From Collybiopsis luxurians FD-317 M1 (Eukaryota > Basidiomycota > Agaricomycetes > Agaricales > Omphalotaceae), in contig KN834751.1 in NCBI GenBank assembly GCA_000827265.1, forward strand, positions 564,113 to 628,112: 64,000 bases of DNA, read 5' to 3'. The notes under the pieces were generated by a model. It did not search any database and was not told where the DNA came from. It saw nothing but the letters and a program-made list of their open reading frames with translations. Numbering within the stretch: the first letter of the stretch is position 1; every line of letters begins with the position of its first letter. The position numbers and the translations under genes are program-made. Shown here in pieces: positions 34,068 through 47,500 of the stretch.

Positions 34068-34871
34068 ATGAATATGGCCATGTGCTCCAAGATCGACCGT
34101 CTCAGTCTTTGTATAATCAAGGTGATCTAAAATTGTGTTGTACGTCCCGAGTTGGTCGCAAAATGTTGTCCAGCATCGATTCATTGACAATTTTTGTATT
34201 TCGATCCCCATCGCATCCAGCAGTTCCGCAACGGGATCATGCTGCGTAATTAACTAACTATAATTAACTGACTATAATACTTGCACAAATTCTGTCAGAG
34301 ACTTATTGGGTTCCTTGTTCCTCGTTGTGTGCAGGGGCCAGATACTTTCAAGCTCTCAGAAAGAAATACCCGGGGTACTCTTATCCGGTAAGTTGAGTGA
34401 ATCCACCTCCTCCCGTAACATTCAGAATATCCCAGCCAGCCCTGAGCAGGAGCAGCCCTGAATGAAAAGCGCCAATAAGTCTCCATAAGTCTGCAACGGC
34501 GGCTGGTAGCCAACCGTTAGGTCCTTGCCTCGTTGAAGGTTGAACGGTTCCTTGAATCCTTGGTTCCTATGATACGTTCCTAGTGACCAGTCGATATCAC
34601 GCTGGGACTTATTATGCACGAGACGGGATAGGGTCTGTCCTTCCCGCATAATGCAAAACGAAGAGATAATGGGCGTAATGCTGGATGGATCTTGTGAAAA
34701 AGAGATGCAGACGGTATATGCGCAATTTGACTAGAGTTCTGTCAAAAGCTGATCTGAAACTCGCATTAGATTAGACTGGCGACTCAAATTTCACCCAGTT
34801 CGTACTTACTTATATCGGGCTCCACCAAACGAACTACAGTGGTGGCATCCTTCCCCGCCAATGAATTCCAA
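34068..34871. other. Convergent intergenic region
   Basis: The MCM-binding-protein and F-box genes end toward this 0.8-kb spacer. It contains a near-duplicate TAACTAACTATAATTAACTGACTATAA patch (about 34248-34278). No gene or element is recognised. Confidence 0.5.
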
Positions 34872-36313
34872 TTAAATAATTCGCAAATTCAGCCCAGTGG
34901 CGGCGAGACGCTCAAGCCTCATCGACATAGATGTCGGCAGCTGTCTGTTACGACGCGGTAAATGGAGAGTCAAGCTGTGGAAACTCTGTGGAAACCTTGA
35001 TTTCTGCAGAAATCGCGATTCGGCCATTTCAACACCCACTAGCCCTATCGGCTCCGCAAAACTGTGACAGGCAACATACAAGGCATTCAAATTTGGTATA
35101 AGAATTTGGTTGGACGATTCAGTTCCGTCTGGGAATGTAAGTCTGGAAAAAAGATGACTTGTGAGCTGGAAATAAGTGTGTATCCGAAGTTGACGCAGAT
35201 TTGTGGTGAAACTGAGAAGGTTCAAGAGGTCTGTGTCTTTCGCTAGGGTGTTGAGCGAAAGCTCTAAGAGCTCTTTTGCCGAATCTGATCGACGTAACAT
35301 CCTAGTGAGGCTGTCCAGCGGAAATCCAACGCCTGGCGAAGCCTGAATGTGTAGATCATGCAAGGATGGTAAAGTGATGGAGCCGAAGAATCGGTCTATA
35401 CTTTGGCAGTCGCCTTCAAAGGATAACCGAGCATTCTGTAGCGAGGAGCAAGAGGAAAAGGCTGGGCAATCAATAGGCGATAGCACAAGATGGTCAACTG
35501 AGATATACTCGAGGTTCTGACAACAGGAAAGCAGCTGGTGGAAGGAACTGTTTGTTAGCGACCAAACCGCGACTCGCGTGAGTTTTTGTAAGGGTATTGG
35601 AATCATTGTGTTGAAACTGGTTATTTCCAAATCGCGCAGGTTTTCGGCAAAAGCAAGCTTGTCAAAGAGGACATTGGATCTGCAAAATTCGGCCACACTG
35701 CTCACTGGTTCCCATTGGAGAGAGAGGGACTCTAGGAGCGGGAAGCTCGCCGGAACGCCTGAAGTATCAACAGGAAAAGCAATAGGGTCGTCAAAAAAAT
35801 TCCAGGCGACATTGATGTTCACCTGGAACCATCGGCTACATGCCGCAGCCAAAGATGCGAGGATATCGTAGGCCACATCCTCCAACTCTTCTGCGTGCAT
35901 CTCATCTTCGCCAAATTCAAAATCAGAGATCGTGAGCGCAAGAGGCGCATCTCTGGAATTTCGAAGGTACAGCTTGACAAAATATGCTGAGCACAATCCG
36001 ACGTCGACCAGATTGACATTGATATTGCTCCAGAGAGCCGGACAGCCTAGACATATCTCTCTCCAGCGCGAACACGTTTGTGCAAGAGAGAGAGCAACTG
36101 TGGAAGGTTTTTCTCCGGTCGCAATATGCAGACCCAGAGGATGACACCAAGAAAATATTTCCAGCAGTAACTCTGTTGGAAGTTGGTGAATTAGCGAGGT
36201 TAATATTGAGCTCTCGGAACAGATATCCCGTCTGTAAGCTCAGATCAGGAAGAAAATTAAGATTGCTTTCGAAACCATACTCACCCGTTGTGACTGTGGA
36301 GACTCCGATACAT
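34872..36313 (-). CDS. F-box domain protein with LRR-like repeats
   Basis: Two exons (36285-36313 and 34872-36231) give 462 residues. The first exon encodes only MYRSLHSHN and most of a Gly codon. The F-box follows at residues 25-65: HQLPTELLLEIFSWCHPLGL and then SLAQTCSRWREICLGCPALW. The rest consists of repeated leucine-rich segments such as FPLLESLSLQWEPV, NLRDLEITSFNT, NLEYISVDHLVLS and LPSLHDLHIQASPG, so it probably forms a solenoid for substrate recognition. This is the most canonical F-box of the three in the window. The substrate is unknown. The family is large and fast-evolving in agaricomycetes. The start is supported by the first in-frame ATG joined through a good GTGAGT donor. Confidence 0.82.
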
Positions 36314-37313
36314 AGCAAGAGATTCAGGGAACATTATCTGTGCAATATTCCTGCTTCAGCATGTTTATAAAAGGTGTTAACCTGAGATTCATCTTTAAAC
36401 TTTAAAGTCTGAGTCTTTGCCTTTCGGAGATATGGATATAGCGAACGTGAAAACAATGTGACGAAACTGCTCCTGAACCGTTCCTTAACCGGGGTTATAT
36501 GGCATTATATCTACATACAGTATAGATCGTATAGACCGGTTCAATACGGGTATAATACTACAGAGTCACGTATGAAGTACATTCTTCGGATCCTCAATAT
36601 GTATATGTAGGCGGGTACTTGGATCTCAACCAGACCACAGCTAAAGCGCTAAAGGTTGGCTTAAGATCGTCATATCTGGTTTGAGATCAAGAGCGTATAA
36701 GCGTATAAGCTCATTAAGTATTATCTGCGAGGGTATCATTATGTTATCCTTATCCTGAGGTATTGATGTCCCCGAAATTCGCCGTCAACAACAGATTCAA
36801 TTGATAGCACATCACTCGAAGCAGGACTTTTGCATTGACATACATATCTCTTGCAACCTTCCGCATTCAACGGGATCACTGGATCAAAGTGCAAAGCAGA
36901 TAATGTTTCTATCAAATGTAACGGCGACCAAGGTATCCGCGTAAAAATACCTTTCTTTCTTTTGCTTTCACGCGACAAAACGCTAGGACAAATTCGTTCG
37001 AGCGTTCCGCATCCTTTGGACCATATAAATTTGACGCATATATGAACAGCGATACGGGCGCTTAATTACTAGCTCCGGCCAGTGCTCTCTTCCAAGACGG
37101 TGCATCGTCTGTTTCATCTTTACTAGTTAGTTATATGCGGGACTACGCCGCGCAATATCGATCTTTGTATCTATCTATTCAGCGTTTTAGAACAAAAACC
37201 TGGTTTTCCGTGCCGCCTTAGAAAGCCAGTGTTCAAATCTGGGGCTGTGCCGTGTAACATACCTTCCTTCCTCGAGGTAGCCGGGAAGTTTTTGCAACAC
37301 GAGCGCTACCAAC

Positions 37314-37341
37314 CCGATGTAAATATGCCGATGTAAATATG
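37314..37341. repeat. Tandem duplication, 14-nt unit x2
   Basis: The unit CCGATGTAAATATG occurs twice in direct tandem without mismatch. Confidence 0.9.
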
Positions 37342-37422
37342 TAAGTCATGGATGGTCACCTAAATGGAGCATTGAAGGTGTCTTCCATGTTGACTGTTCA
37401 ATAATGCACAAGGCCAGCAGAA

Positions 37423-37450
37423 GGTGAATTCTCCATGGTGAATTCTCCAT
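37423..37450. repeat. Tandem duplication, 14-nt unit x2
   Basis: The unit GGTGAATTCTCCAT occurs twice in direct tandem, followed by a partial third copy (AGTGAAT). It has the same unit length as the duplication 80 bp upstream. Confidence 0.9.
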
Positions 37451-38296
37451 AGTGAATAGGGTCTAACTGCGCTAGAAACCCGGAAACTACTTCGCTGATA
37501 CGGTACAGGGGAAGCAGGAAGAGGAAGTAGACGAGGAGAACAGGAGGATCGTGAATGACGACACAGACTAGTAAGCCCGAGGCGCATATCAAGCAAGCCT
37601 TGTGCTCATCGGTTTGCATGCTGGCCGTACGCTATTCTTGATAATCTATATTCTTTATGCATCGGATTTTCATTTACCTTCTCTCACAACCGCAGCCCAT
37701 GTAGTTCATAATTTTACTCTGTGTCATTTTACACCCTTCTTTGTAACTTGTCGCAATGCAACAAGATAGGCCCACATCTACGTTGGACTCAGGACCCCCG
37801 CCCTTCTACTACTACAATTTAGTAAATCTGTACTAGTGCATAGTTCCCCGCTTTTGACTCCGGAATGGTGGCCTGCGATGGTTAAGATTCAGTCTTTCAC
37901 TCTCTCTCAAGGGGTAAAATATAGAGGAATGGAACTACTCGATATTTGGAGTAAACTACAGTAAAGGGGGAAAGTAGTATCTCTTTGAAAATCGAAAACA
38001 ACTTAAAGTACACATGTCTTGATAATTGGAGCTATGCAATGAAGCGAGAGTGACTGATGAGGGGAGAAACATACACTAACGGTAACGCCTCAAGAAGGGT
38101 GATGAACAAAATAGTTGATAACACGGAAAACAATTGCAAGAAGCGAAAACGAGAATCTGATGGTACAGACAACAAGTAGGCAGCACAAGATGACCCGAAA
38201 ATTACATCTATAGTTCGTGTCCAATCTGAAATAAGCGATAGTATTATACCTAGAGAGGTCTGACGTTGCGAACATACCTAACACAACATTTTGTCC

Positions 38297-41200
38297 TCAC
38301 GAGGTCCACCCGTAACCCAGGAACTTTCCCTTAGCCATATCGAGTAAGAAACTCCTGCCGGCGGTGGATGTATTTCCAGAGACATTGTTTGTTCTCGCAT
38401 TTGCGGCCGGAGAGTTTTGACCTTGCATTATATTTTCATTCCTATGACCTCTATGTTCAAGATCGTTATTTGATCCTTTCTTTGGCTTTGCAGCTGGGTA
38501 ATCCCGAGCTTCTGCTTTCCTATTGAGCCTGCGCAAAAGCCGTTGTGCCAAAAGTGCTTCTTCGACAGGGACAAGAGAGATAGATCCGTGGCTATCCCGT
38601 TTGTCGTCCAATGGGTGGCGATGTGATGAAAAGTTTCGGTGAGTGACTTGATTTGCCACTACAACTTCAGATACTTCTCGCAGATGCTCCCGCGCCTCTG
38701 GCTCAAGTACAGTCTCCCGAGAATATGTCGACAGAGAGTCGGGTAGACTGAACGTCGCGGCAGCATCAATCCTGGGTTCCGGGGTTTAGTTCCGAAAGTG
38801 CTGCTACAGGGAAGCGAACTTACTGGTGGTCACTCAGCACTCTTCTTAGTCCAACTCCGGGATTTCTCTTCTCTTTCGGCACAGGAAGCATCAAATTACC
38901 CCAAGCCGACATCCTCGTTGCTGTTTGAATCTGATCATACCGATATTCGTCCGAATTCTCCCTCAAAAGATTAACTTGTGACTCCCGAACAATGGCGCCT
39001 GGTTCCGGTCCAGCGAACGGGTCTTCGTTATCATCATAAACTTCAAGCGGCGAGCGGAAGCTACCTTTGTTAGAGATGAAACGCGAATTATTAAATGAGC
39101 TTGGGGGCACAGGAGATGTCGGCCTGTATCCCAATTGGTTTGAACAAAGAGGTAGGGAAGACCGAGAACGCGAGATCTGAATGGATGCTGGGTCAGCCAA
39201 CGACTGAGGAGATGGATAAAAACTGTGTAAAGGCGAAGTCGGCGCGGACGGCGTGAAAAAAGTACGCGGAGTTTGCAAGTCAGCGGTTGTTTCAGTATCC
39301 GAAGTATCGGAACTCAACGATCCAGGAGTTTTCGGAATTGGGATCTTCTTGAGTCCTGAGATTTTCGACGTTTTTGACGTTCTGAGCGAGGAAAGTTCAA
39401 TGTTGGAGGTAAATAATTGTTCATCTTCCATATCCGCACATCTCCACCCTCGTCTATAGCTGCCCCTATCATCCTCGTCTCTCAAAATGTCATTACCTTC
39501 ATCCTGCTCGCCCTCACTCGCAAGAACCTCCGCACGACGCAGATCCAAACCCAGACGACTCGGAGACCTCAATCCGCCTGTAACTGTCGTCATAATTCTG
39601 ACCATTCTCTTGGGCGTCGGAGATCGCAATCCAACAACATCAGCGCCCGCACCGGGACTCAGAACTCTGGTCGGTGTCGGAGAGCGACTTCTGTTCAGTC
39701 CACGACTCAATTTGGCGCCGAGTGAGCCCAGGCCAGCCAATGCATCAAAGTTGGGAAAAATGTGGAGGGCTGATGAGCGTGAAGGGCGGGGAGGTGGCTT
39801 TGACCCGGTTGACGATGCAGGGTCCTCGTCGTTCACGATCGCACTGTCGAAGGAGGAAGAGGGTAGTTGTGAAACAATCGGCGATGTGCTTTCTGACGCG
39901 TATGACGCAAAAGGCACTGGTGACGATGTTCTATTTTCTGGGGACTCTGGACGTGTTCGGGGTACGTGATATTCAAAATCAGAAATCTTCGTCTCCAAGC
40001 CAAGATCAATTTCATCCTGAATGCTGAAGTCGGCTGCGAAAGCTACATCTTCCTCCTGTACAGGAAGCGCTCTCCGCTTCGGTCTTGGAGAGCAAAACGA
40101 CGATGAGCGCGATAGAGTCCCGTTACCTTCCTCCCTCATATTCCGTTCTGAGCCCCAATCCATGATAGATGCCGTCGCCGTCGAGAATGATCGTCTGACA
40201 CCCTTTCCCGAAAACGAGAGACTGCGTAGTCGAGATTTTGCAATGGAAGAAGAAAACGATGAGAATGAAGGGATGGATGAGAGACGACCGTGTTTTGCAT
40301 TCCTAATCCCAAAGTTTTGTGCACTTCTCCTGGACTTCGTAGGGCTCGACTGCTGAGACTGACTGCCTACGACTAGAGGGATGTGATCCATGGGATAACT
40401 GTGCCCTTCCCCGGCTCGTACTTTTACCTCTTCCGGCTGATCGGAGGTAAAAGTGGGAAAGGCGACAGTGGACTTCGACTGATACGCCTCCGCCGCCACC
40501 TTGACCGTTGAACTGGAAGAAAACCCAAGTCCATTGCCAATCAGCAGGTGAGATTCCAAATTAAGACGATCTTTGTTCCGAGCCATTGAACTGCCGTAGG
40601 GAAGTACATCGACATCGGTAGCTTCATGAACGCTGACAGTTACAGACCGACAAGGAATTTGGTTACTAGAGCCGGCACTTTGGGTGGAAACAATTCTTGG
40701 TTTGTTCGGAACCTTCTTGGTCCTGACAGAAAACTGTAGTGGCGATGTAATTTGTTCCAGACTACTGTCGGACTTTGACGTCAGAGGAAGTGCTAAATCC
40801 AACGCCTCTAAGCCTGTTTCCCAGTCCAGTTCCATATTTAAAACCTTGCTCATTTCGCGCAAGTCCCTGTCCAGTTGGTCGAGGTCCTCACGTCGAGGGT
40901 CCGCTATGAGCTTGGTCATTGGTAGAGGTATAGAAGTCGGGAAGGAATCGGTGCGCAGAGTGCTAGCCGTAGGTGGCCCAGAATAATATTCGTCACTAAC
41001 GGAAATACCAAGGTTCAAGTTGGTCGAGGAAGAGGGAAACAGGACTTTGCTGGACAGATCGATATCCACAGATGTAGCGTCCTTGGGGGCCGAGATACAT
41101 GGAAAGAAGTGCTTGTATGCTAGGAATATAATTCGGACTTAGTACTGCCCTGTTCGATTCACTATGTACTTACATATCAAAGCACCCATGACGCATGCCA

Positions 41201-42486
41201 CTTGAACGGCTAAGAATACGTTTGCCAATACTTCCAGCACAATAACACCTTTAACTACAGGTTGATTAGTAGACGGGCTTCCTGGATCTTGTCCGCTTCC
41301 GGTAAGGGCGACTTCTATGCAGATTCTCAGGCTCTCCGACAGCACGGCCGCGACCTGCGCGATGAGAAGAAATGACCAAACCCTGTTCGATGGGGACGTC
41401 GTCGAGTCACCGAGAATGACACTAGGCTTTTTCAATGTCGCAGACTGATGCGTGCCGTGACTAAGACTTGGAGAGTCTTGCGTAAATGCATTTGGCCTTA
41501 AAAGTAAAGCGCGTTGAGATCCTGCATCTCTGCCAACCTGTAGTGAGAAATTAAGGGGAGCGGGCCTAGGCCTCGTTTTCTTCTCTCTGGAAGAAATTGG
41601 CGCAGTAGCGGGTCGAACACTGCATTTCTTTGCGGTACGCGCCACATTTGCATCCCTTCCGGATTTTAACCGAATTGAATGGACTCTTGCCGGAAGATCT
41701 AAAGACACACACTTTGTTCTAGTCGGAGCAGATGGCGTTTCCAGATATATAGAGCTGGAGAATGTGCGATGAGACGAGGGCGAAGGTGGCGGAGAGGAGA
41801 GAGACAGAAATGATGGAGAGAGTGGCAAGTTGAAATGAGATTGAAATTTTCTCGGTGTTGTTGGGATGTGGGGAATTATTTCTTCAGGAGTGGGAAGATC
41901 ATCGTCGCTTAGTGTTGAAGTCGACATTGTAGCGAGTAACGCGTAGACAAGCAAAGGAAGGGCTGCAGTCGCGAATAGAAGGTGAAACAAGGGCCCCAAT
42001 ATGGATGAAGGCGATCTATGAGTTGGAAGTAATGAAAGAACGGTTCCTAGAAGCGAAAATCTAAACAAAAGCTCCGAGATTATCCCTATCGCCTTACCAC
42101 AGAGAACAAAGACTGCAAGTGAGAGCGCATAAGCCGCCAGATTCATGGTTGGTACAATAGGGCTTTCGCGATTGCAGTTGCTGCGATAAATGCTGATAGT
42201 GAGAAGCGCGTTGGCGGTCAGGCCGGCTGCCCAGTCTTCAATACAAGCCCCGAAATTGAGTAGGATACTTACAAAACCCATCTAAAACGGCACTCGAGAT
42301 CGCTGCCCCATGAACTATCCCAAGAATCCCGAGGATGGCTTCAACAACTCCTAGTAGGCCCATCACCATAATCCCAATAATGATAGCAAGGTTTTGACGC
42401 GTAAATTTGCACCAAGAGATACATAGAACGCTTAATATTGGGAGAAGAAAAGAGAGAGCGTAGGAGGCAGAAAGAGCGGAAGTCAT
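38297..42486 (-). CDS. Large multi-spanning membrane protein with long disordered C-terminal tail
   Basis: Four exons (42273-42486, 41174-42235, 38824-41119, 38297-38771) join in frame to 1348 residues. I do not recognise the family. The first 430 residues contain about seven hydrophobic segments: near 8-26, 33-60, 72-88, 102-130, 151-174, 357-380 and 397-425. A 180-residue Ser/Pro/Arg-rich loop separates the fifth and sixth. The remaining 900 residues are low-complexity, Ser/Pro-rich and full of SP/TP and basic sites (for example SRSPTPTRVLSPGAG and LRSPTPKRMVRIMTT). This suggests a cytosolic tail controlled by phosphorylation. It ends in KGKFLGYGWTS. The first intron is only 37 nt. The start is ATG 42486. 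The topology is reminiscent of a seven-helix receptor with a large third loop and tail, but no receptor motif is visible, so function is open. Confidence 0.75.
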
Positions 42487-43141
42487 TTCAATCAAAAAAC
42501 CGCAGAAAATGAAAAGATAAATATGGGGACTGAAAATGGAGTTGGACGGACGTTGAATACATAAAGGAGCTGGGAGAGCGGATTAGAGACCGAGGAATCA
42601 GCGAGAAGCACTTACCACCGTGGCGTTAAGCTCCCAACTTTACCTAATCCGTCGCCCAAACAAGTCCGGTCAAGAAGTACTGTCATTCGAGGAGCATTCT
42701 ACGGCTCTTATGGAACGAATTTTGGCATTGGGCACCGCGAATCAATCAAGATTCGATGGAAAGACTCAAGAAAACTCGGGCTAGATACTTGCAATCGGAT
42801 GGCGATGACCAGTCAAGTCTAGTCAGGACGAGGAGCTTCGCAGTGGAATTCTCCGTGTTACGCTTCGAGTCAATATCCTAATACTAATATTTCAAAGTAA
42901 TTGAACGCATATACTCAGGTTCATCCATCGAAAGGCGGCAAAGACTATTGACTTTCATTCTAGTTAATCTACAATGTCCTAGTCCATCCATAAGGACGAT
43001 GTATGTACGCAAGGTGTATATGGGTATAGGTCGGCGCGAATGTGCGACGGAAATTAGAGAAGAGCTAGATGATGATCGTTCCCGGTCAGTCAGAGGGAGA
43101 ACAGAGCGGCGAGGAACAAATGAAATCTTTCATCTCCTCGT
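42487..43141. other. Intergenic upstream region of the large membrane-protein gene
   Basis: This region contains the promoter of the membrane-protein gene and the 3' UTR of the GH128 gene, both on the minus strand. Only a 102-codon frame at 42948-43256 overlaps it, and it is antisense to GH128 at its end. No additional gene is seen. Confidence 0.5.
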
Positions 43142-44310
43142 CTATGCGAGAACCTCAATGACGTTAGTGGCAATAAAACCTGCCACCAGAGCAACGACGA
43201 GTGACGGTAACGAGCAATCAAGGATGAACGCTCCAGACGTTCCACCAGGCGCATAAGGTCCATCGGGACTTCCTGAGCCGCTGGTTTGAGGAGCTTGTTC
43301 TCCGATATACTGCTTTCCAAGCGCATTGATATCACCGCTAGAGCCCATGAGAGCATTGTCCTAAAAATCCGACCACAAGTCTAATTGAATAAACAACGCC
43401 GGTAAGAAGAGAAAGTAACCTACCTGGTTAACTCCTTGCAAGTTCTCCATGGCCCCAAAGTAACTATACCTTTCCACGAAATCACTCGAGTCCATGAAAG
43501 ACTGGGTCGCGTTCAAGAACAAAACGACGTCATTGTACGAACACTGGGATCCTCCATTATAATTCTGACATGCCCATTCCGTGATCCACAGAGGCCGTTG
43601 GAAAGTGTCATGGAAGTCCTCCAGATATTCCATGAAGGCGGTAGCATTAATATCGTACCAGTCTTCAAATAAGGTTAAGAAACTGACGGGCTACTCAAAC
43701 GGAAAATACACACGTAATGCAATAAAATCGACCGTACAACTCCCATTGCAGGCAGTCAAAAAGTCCTGGATCCATGTCTTTCCCGAAGGAGCACTCGACG
43801 GAGCTGGACTTCCCAATCGGATTCCCTGGGATTTCAGCGGTTCTAGATATGTTTTCCATAGCTCCGCACCCTGCTCCGGTGTCAAATCTGACTGGCCGGT
43901 CTGCTGCGGCTCATTCATACCAAGAACGGCCGTTACGTTCTTCGAGGATATCGTATCATTGATGGTCGCAGCAAAGTCATCTACAGATTTATTTCCCCAC
44001 AGCATAGGAACAAATTCGATGTCCGTAGAGGAAATGGCTGCCGGAGACCAGGTGTAATACCTACTCGTCCGAAATCAAATACCTTCTGAGCAAACCCTGC
44101 ATATCTTACAGTTCAAAGCACTCACCAAGAAACTTTTCCAGTAGTTAAGAATTGATGAATATCGTCAGCATTTCCATTTGGCCAAGCCAGGCCCGCTTTA
44201 GAGGAGTCGGTTGCCCTCGGAGATAGGTTTTGTACAGCTCTTGATTGAGCAAAGGTCGTCAGCACAGAAATGAAGAAAATTAAAAGAGTAACGTAGTTCG
44301 TCGAGTTCAT
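43142..44310 (-). CDS. GH128-like glycoside hydrolase (Asl1-type beta-glucanase), anchored
   Basis: The protein starts MNSTNYVTLLIFFISVLTTF, a signal peptide. The catalytic-core blocks follow: AGLAWPNGNADDI, WYYTWSPA, EFVPMLWGNKSV, VLGMNEPQQTGQSDLTPEQG with the putative acid/base Glu, VDFIALHWYDINATAFMEYL, and RPLWITEWACQNYNGGSQCS with the putative nucleophile Glu. This matches the glycosyl-hydrolase catalytic core family GH128 (Asl1), which acts on beta-1,3-glucan. The C terminus has a Ser/Gly-rich linker and a terminal hydrophobic segment, SLPSLVVALVAGFIATNVIE, with almost no tail. This suggests a GPI anchor and a cell-wall or plasma-membrane location. Joining at a GTGTGT donor restores HWYD. 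It likely works in fungal wall remodelling. Confidence 0.87.
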
Positions 44311-44578
44311 TATGGGTCATGAAAGTTGGACATGCTCCTTCAGCACTCCTTTTAATTCTGCACTGGCCAAGGCTCCAAGTGTATCTTTCAAGATATTAAA
44401 AGATACTCATGACGTCGAGGATTTACATCATGCATGTTCGGAGGTCCAGATTGATGCGCCCTTGCTAGAGTTCCCACAGATACCAACTTCGATAAACGCC
44501 GAGGACAACGGATTTTCAAAGATAAATACTACAGATACGAGTCAAGTGTTAAGAACAGCGTCTTGCGAGAAATATCAA

Positions 44579-47500
44579 CTACCACGTCTGTTGATCCACT
44601 ATACCATCCAGTGCGCCCGTTCCTTGCAAGTTCGATAAATATATCTTCCAGTCATCGGCCCTGAAAATATTTTGAGTCGGAGTTAGAATCGACATGGCAA
44701 CGGAATAAGGTGCGCACTCATATCCAGCAGGGGTGGCTGACCACATCGACACTGTCGCATCATCCATGCTAGGTAATGAGGATAGGAATGCGTCAAAGTC
44801 ATCTTGGCTCATATCGCTCAAGGATGTGTTTCCAGGGGAAAAAGCGCTTGGATCTTGCAGATTCGGTGTCATTCCAGAACCAAAAGTGCTCTCGAGGAAG
44901 TTTGGAGGGGTCTGGACTGAGATGCCTTCAGGTAAGGGGTCCATGTTCGAAGCGAGGAAGCTGCTCAGATCAAAGCTCTGAGTCGCCTCGGTTCCAAACT
45001 CGGATTCGGGTCCAAAATTGTGAGGCCCATGTAGAGGGGTGCGAGCAGCATGTTGGACTCGGTATGAGCCCGCGATCAGTCTTCGTTCAGCATTCGTTTC
45101 GGAGGGTTTTTGAGCCTCCTCCCGTAAATTCTCTGACGATCGAGGCCTCTTGTTGTTAGGTGTAGGAAATGCCTCGCCCACTCTGGCCATATCGGTTATC
45201 ATGTCCCTTTGGAGGATTCTTAAGTGGAATTTTAATAACCAGAGACTATGAACTTACCAATATCTACCTGACGATGGCCATCTGATGAAAAGCGTATCAG
45301 AGAACCTGGCATACGGGGGCACAAATCAGCGTACCTTGCCTCACACATTTTGAAAGTCTGTAAACAAGCTTCTACGCCTGAGATTGCATCTGCATTTGCG
45401 GATGTCGCGCCAGAACGTCTTCCTGTCCATGTACTTAGGAGAAGTACAACAGCAGCAGTGAAAAAGCACGACTGAAGAAAATATGAATGCCTGTGTGATA
45501 GGACAAGATTGAAAGGAAAAATGCACCTGAGCGTGAGGAAGCGGTAATAGGACGTTCTGCTGCACCATAGCCTTTGCGACGTGGCCGCACCCTCGAGCTG
45601 CAGTCACACACATCGTTAAGGACGGAAAAGATAAGGATGACGGATTTTGAGGCATCGGAATGAACGGTCTATGAACAAAGCACTGATAGATCCTTTGAGT
45701 GTGTAACAAACGGGACATGTCGGATGTAAACTACCTGCATATTGTAATAAGTGCAGTATAAAATAGCAGACTGCTTAAAAAACGGCCCGCTCCGATTTGG
45801 GTCCCACTTCACTTCGGAGAAGTCAGTAAATTGACCAAGAAGTTGCACTGAAAAGTACCGACAATGCTCTGGTACGGCGTCAAGCCACTGATTGAGAAGA
45901 GAATCCAGGTCTGCTATCAGTTGTTGTGTTGACTGTATTCTTGGGCGACCGAGAACCGGCCGGGAATGTCGTATCGGATACTGTTTGCTGCTTAGCGTAC
46001 AATCGATGGTAAAGTAGAGTACGACCTACGATGACGCGCATGGCATGAGCCAAAATGTCCATCAGTTTCAAATAATGTATGAAGAAGGAGACTTTGGACG
46101 GTTTTTCGGCAGGTTGCTTAAAGTTCAAATTGGGATCAGGGTGGTTCCAATACTCGTCATCGGCGTCTACCGGAAACTCTACATCATACTCTTCCTAAAA
46201 GCGAATTAGCCTCGGAATTTTCAAGCTCGATTAAAGGCTAGTTGGAAGCTCATTCGAGGAAAGTGGGTATTTACCTCATGGACAGATGGTGGACGCCCAG
46301 CAAAGGAGCCAATCATTCTTTCAAGAATCAGAAGGACAAAAAAAGCTCTTTTCCACAGCTCATCCATTACAGTTGGCTGCGGAAGATTCCGACCCCGATG
46401 AGCCCCGACATCCTGAGCTAAACGTAGACCGAACCCGATCTGCGTCCACGTAGACTGCGAGACTGTCGTAGCCTTTATATAAACAACGGCCAACTGGTAT
46501 GATCAAATGAGAAACATGCAAGGAAGGTGATTTGAGATAACACCCACCGCGTAACATTGAATCTCGTGCAAGGATGGCTTTCCTGCGAGTTGGAGGTTCG
46601 ACCGCACGACCGGGACTTGCACGTAATATTGCCAACCAGCTAAGAATGGCAAAATGTTAAACGCTATAAGCACGAGCCGAGAATAGCAGTACCGGATGCG
46701 GGAGTACTAGGTCCTTCTGAAAACACTCGTTCATCGTTAGAGTACCGGGCGCCGAGTGCACATACTAGCAGCACAGTCCCACCAAAGAACGTATCGTGCA
46801 GATGGAGTTTTTTAGCAATGGAGTTTTCGAATGAAGGGCGGTGAAGCAACGGAAGAACGGTGTTGACGTGCTCAAAGTAAAGATCCACGAGAGAGGGTAT
46901 TAGGTCGTCAGGAGGAAAGTCGTACTGAGGTTGAGGGTATTGCAGATATCGCAATTGCCACTGACACCGTATTGATGTTAAGTTTACGCAGATTTTACAG
47001 TTGTCACGGTACGTACCTCTTCCGGGTCCCATATCGACTCTCGCGTCGGGTTTGCGTCTAGTTGGTAAGATGATTCGCCCACATGATGGTGTTTGTGATG
47101 TAACGCCGTTTCAACAAGATATAAGCCACTAGACACGATCGGTTATGCTTATTATCCAATCCTCAGTGGCAGGCCCCACACCTCGACCGTCCAAAAAACC
47201 GCTTCTTGTTAGGGTCCAATTTCAAGTTCTCAAGGCGGAAACTAGAGCACGGGCGCGAAGCTGTTGAGTATTTGGCATGATTAGGCAAACCAAAAGCCAC
47301 CTAATATTTGCATCATTCCGCGGTAATTCTTCGGCTTCATCGTGAGGAGAGTCAATACCATTCTCCAATTCCTCAGTAATATCTACGCCTGGCAAGAGCT
47401 GTGTGGACAGACATTACTATTTTGAGTCATAAAATACACCAGAAACGCACCTTCGTCAACAGTGTCTGCATTTTTTCCAATCGCTGTTCTAGACCCTCTA

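Larger units (their letters stand above)
36314..38296. other. 2-kb gene-poor interval
   Basis: No protein of note is found. The interval is AT-rich in parts. It holds short tandem duplications (see repeats) and an AAGCGCT site near 36644, and the F-box promoter lies at its left end. Open frames remain below 80 codons from 36.4 kb onward. No terminal inverted repeats or transposase fragments were recognised. Confidence 0.5.

Noticed and set aside
36641..36650. AAGCGCT at 36644 as a promoter element
   Set aside because: It is a single copy more than 300 bp from the nearest start codon, unlike the clustered sites close to start codons.
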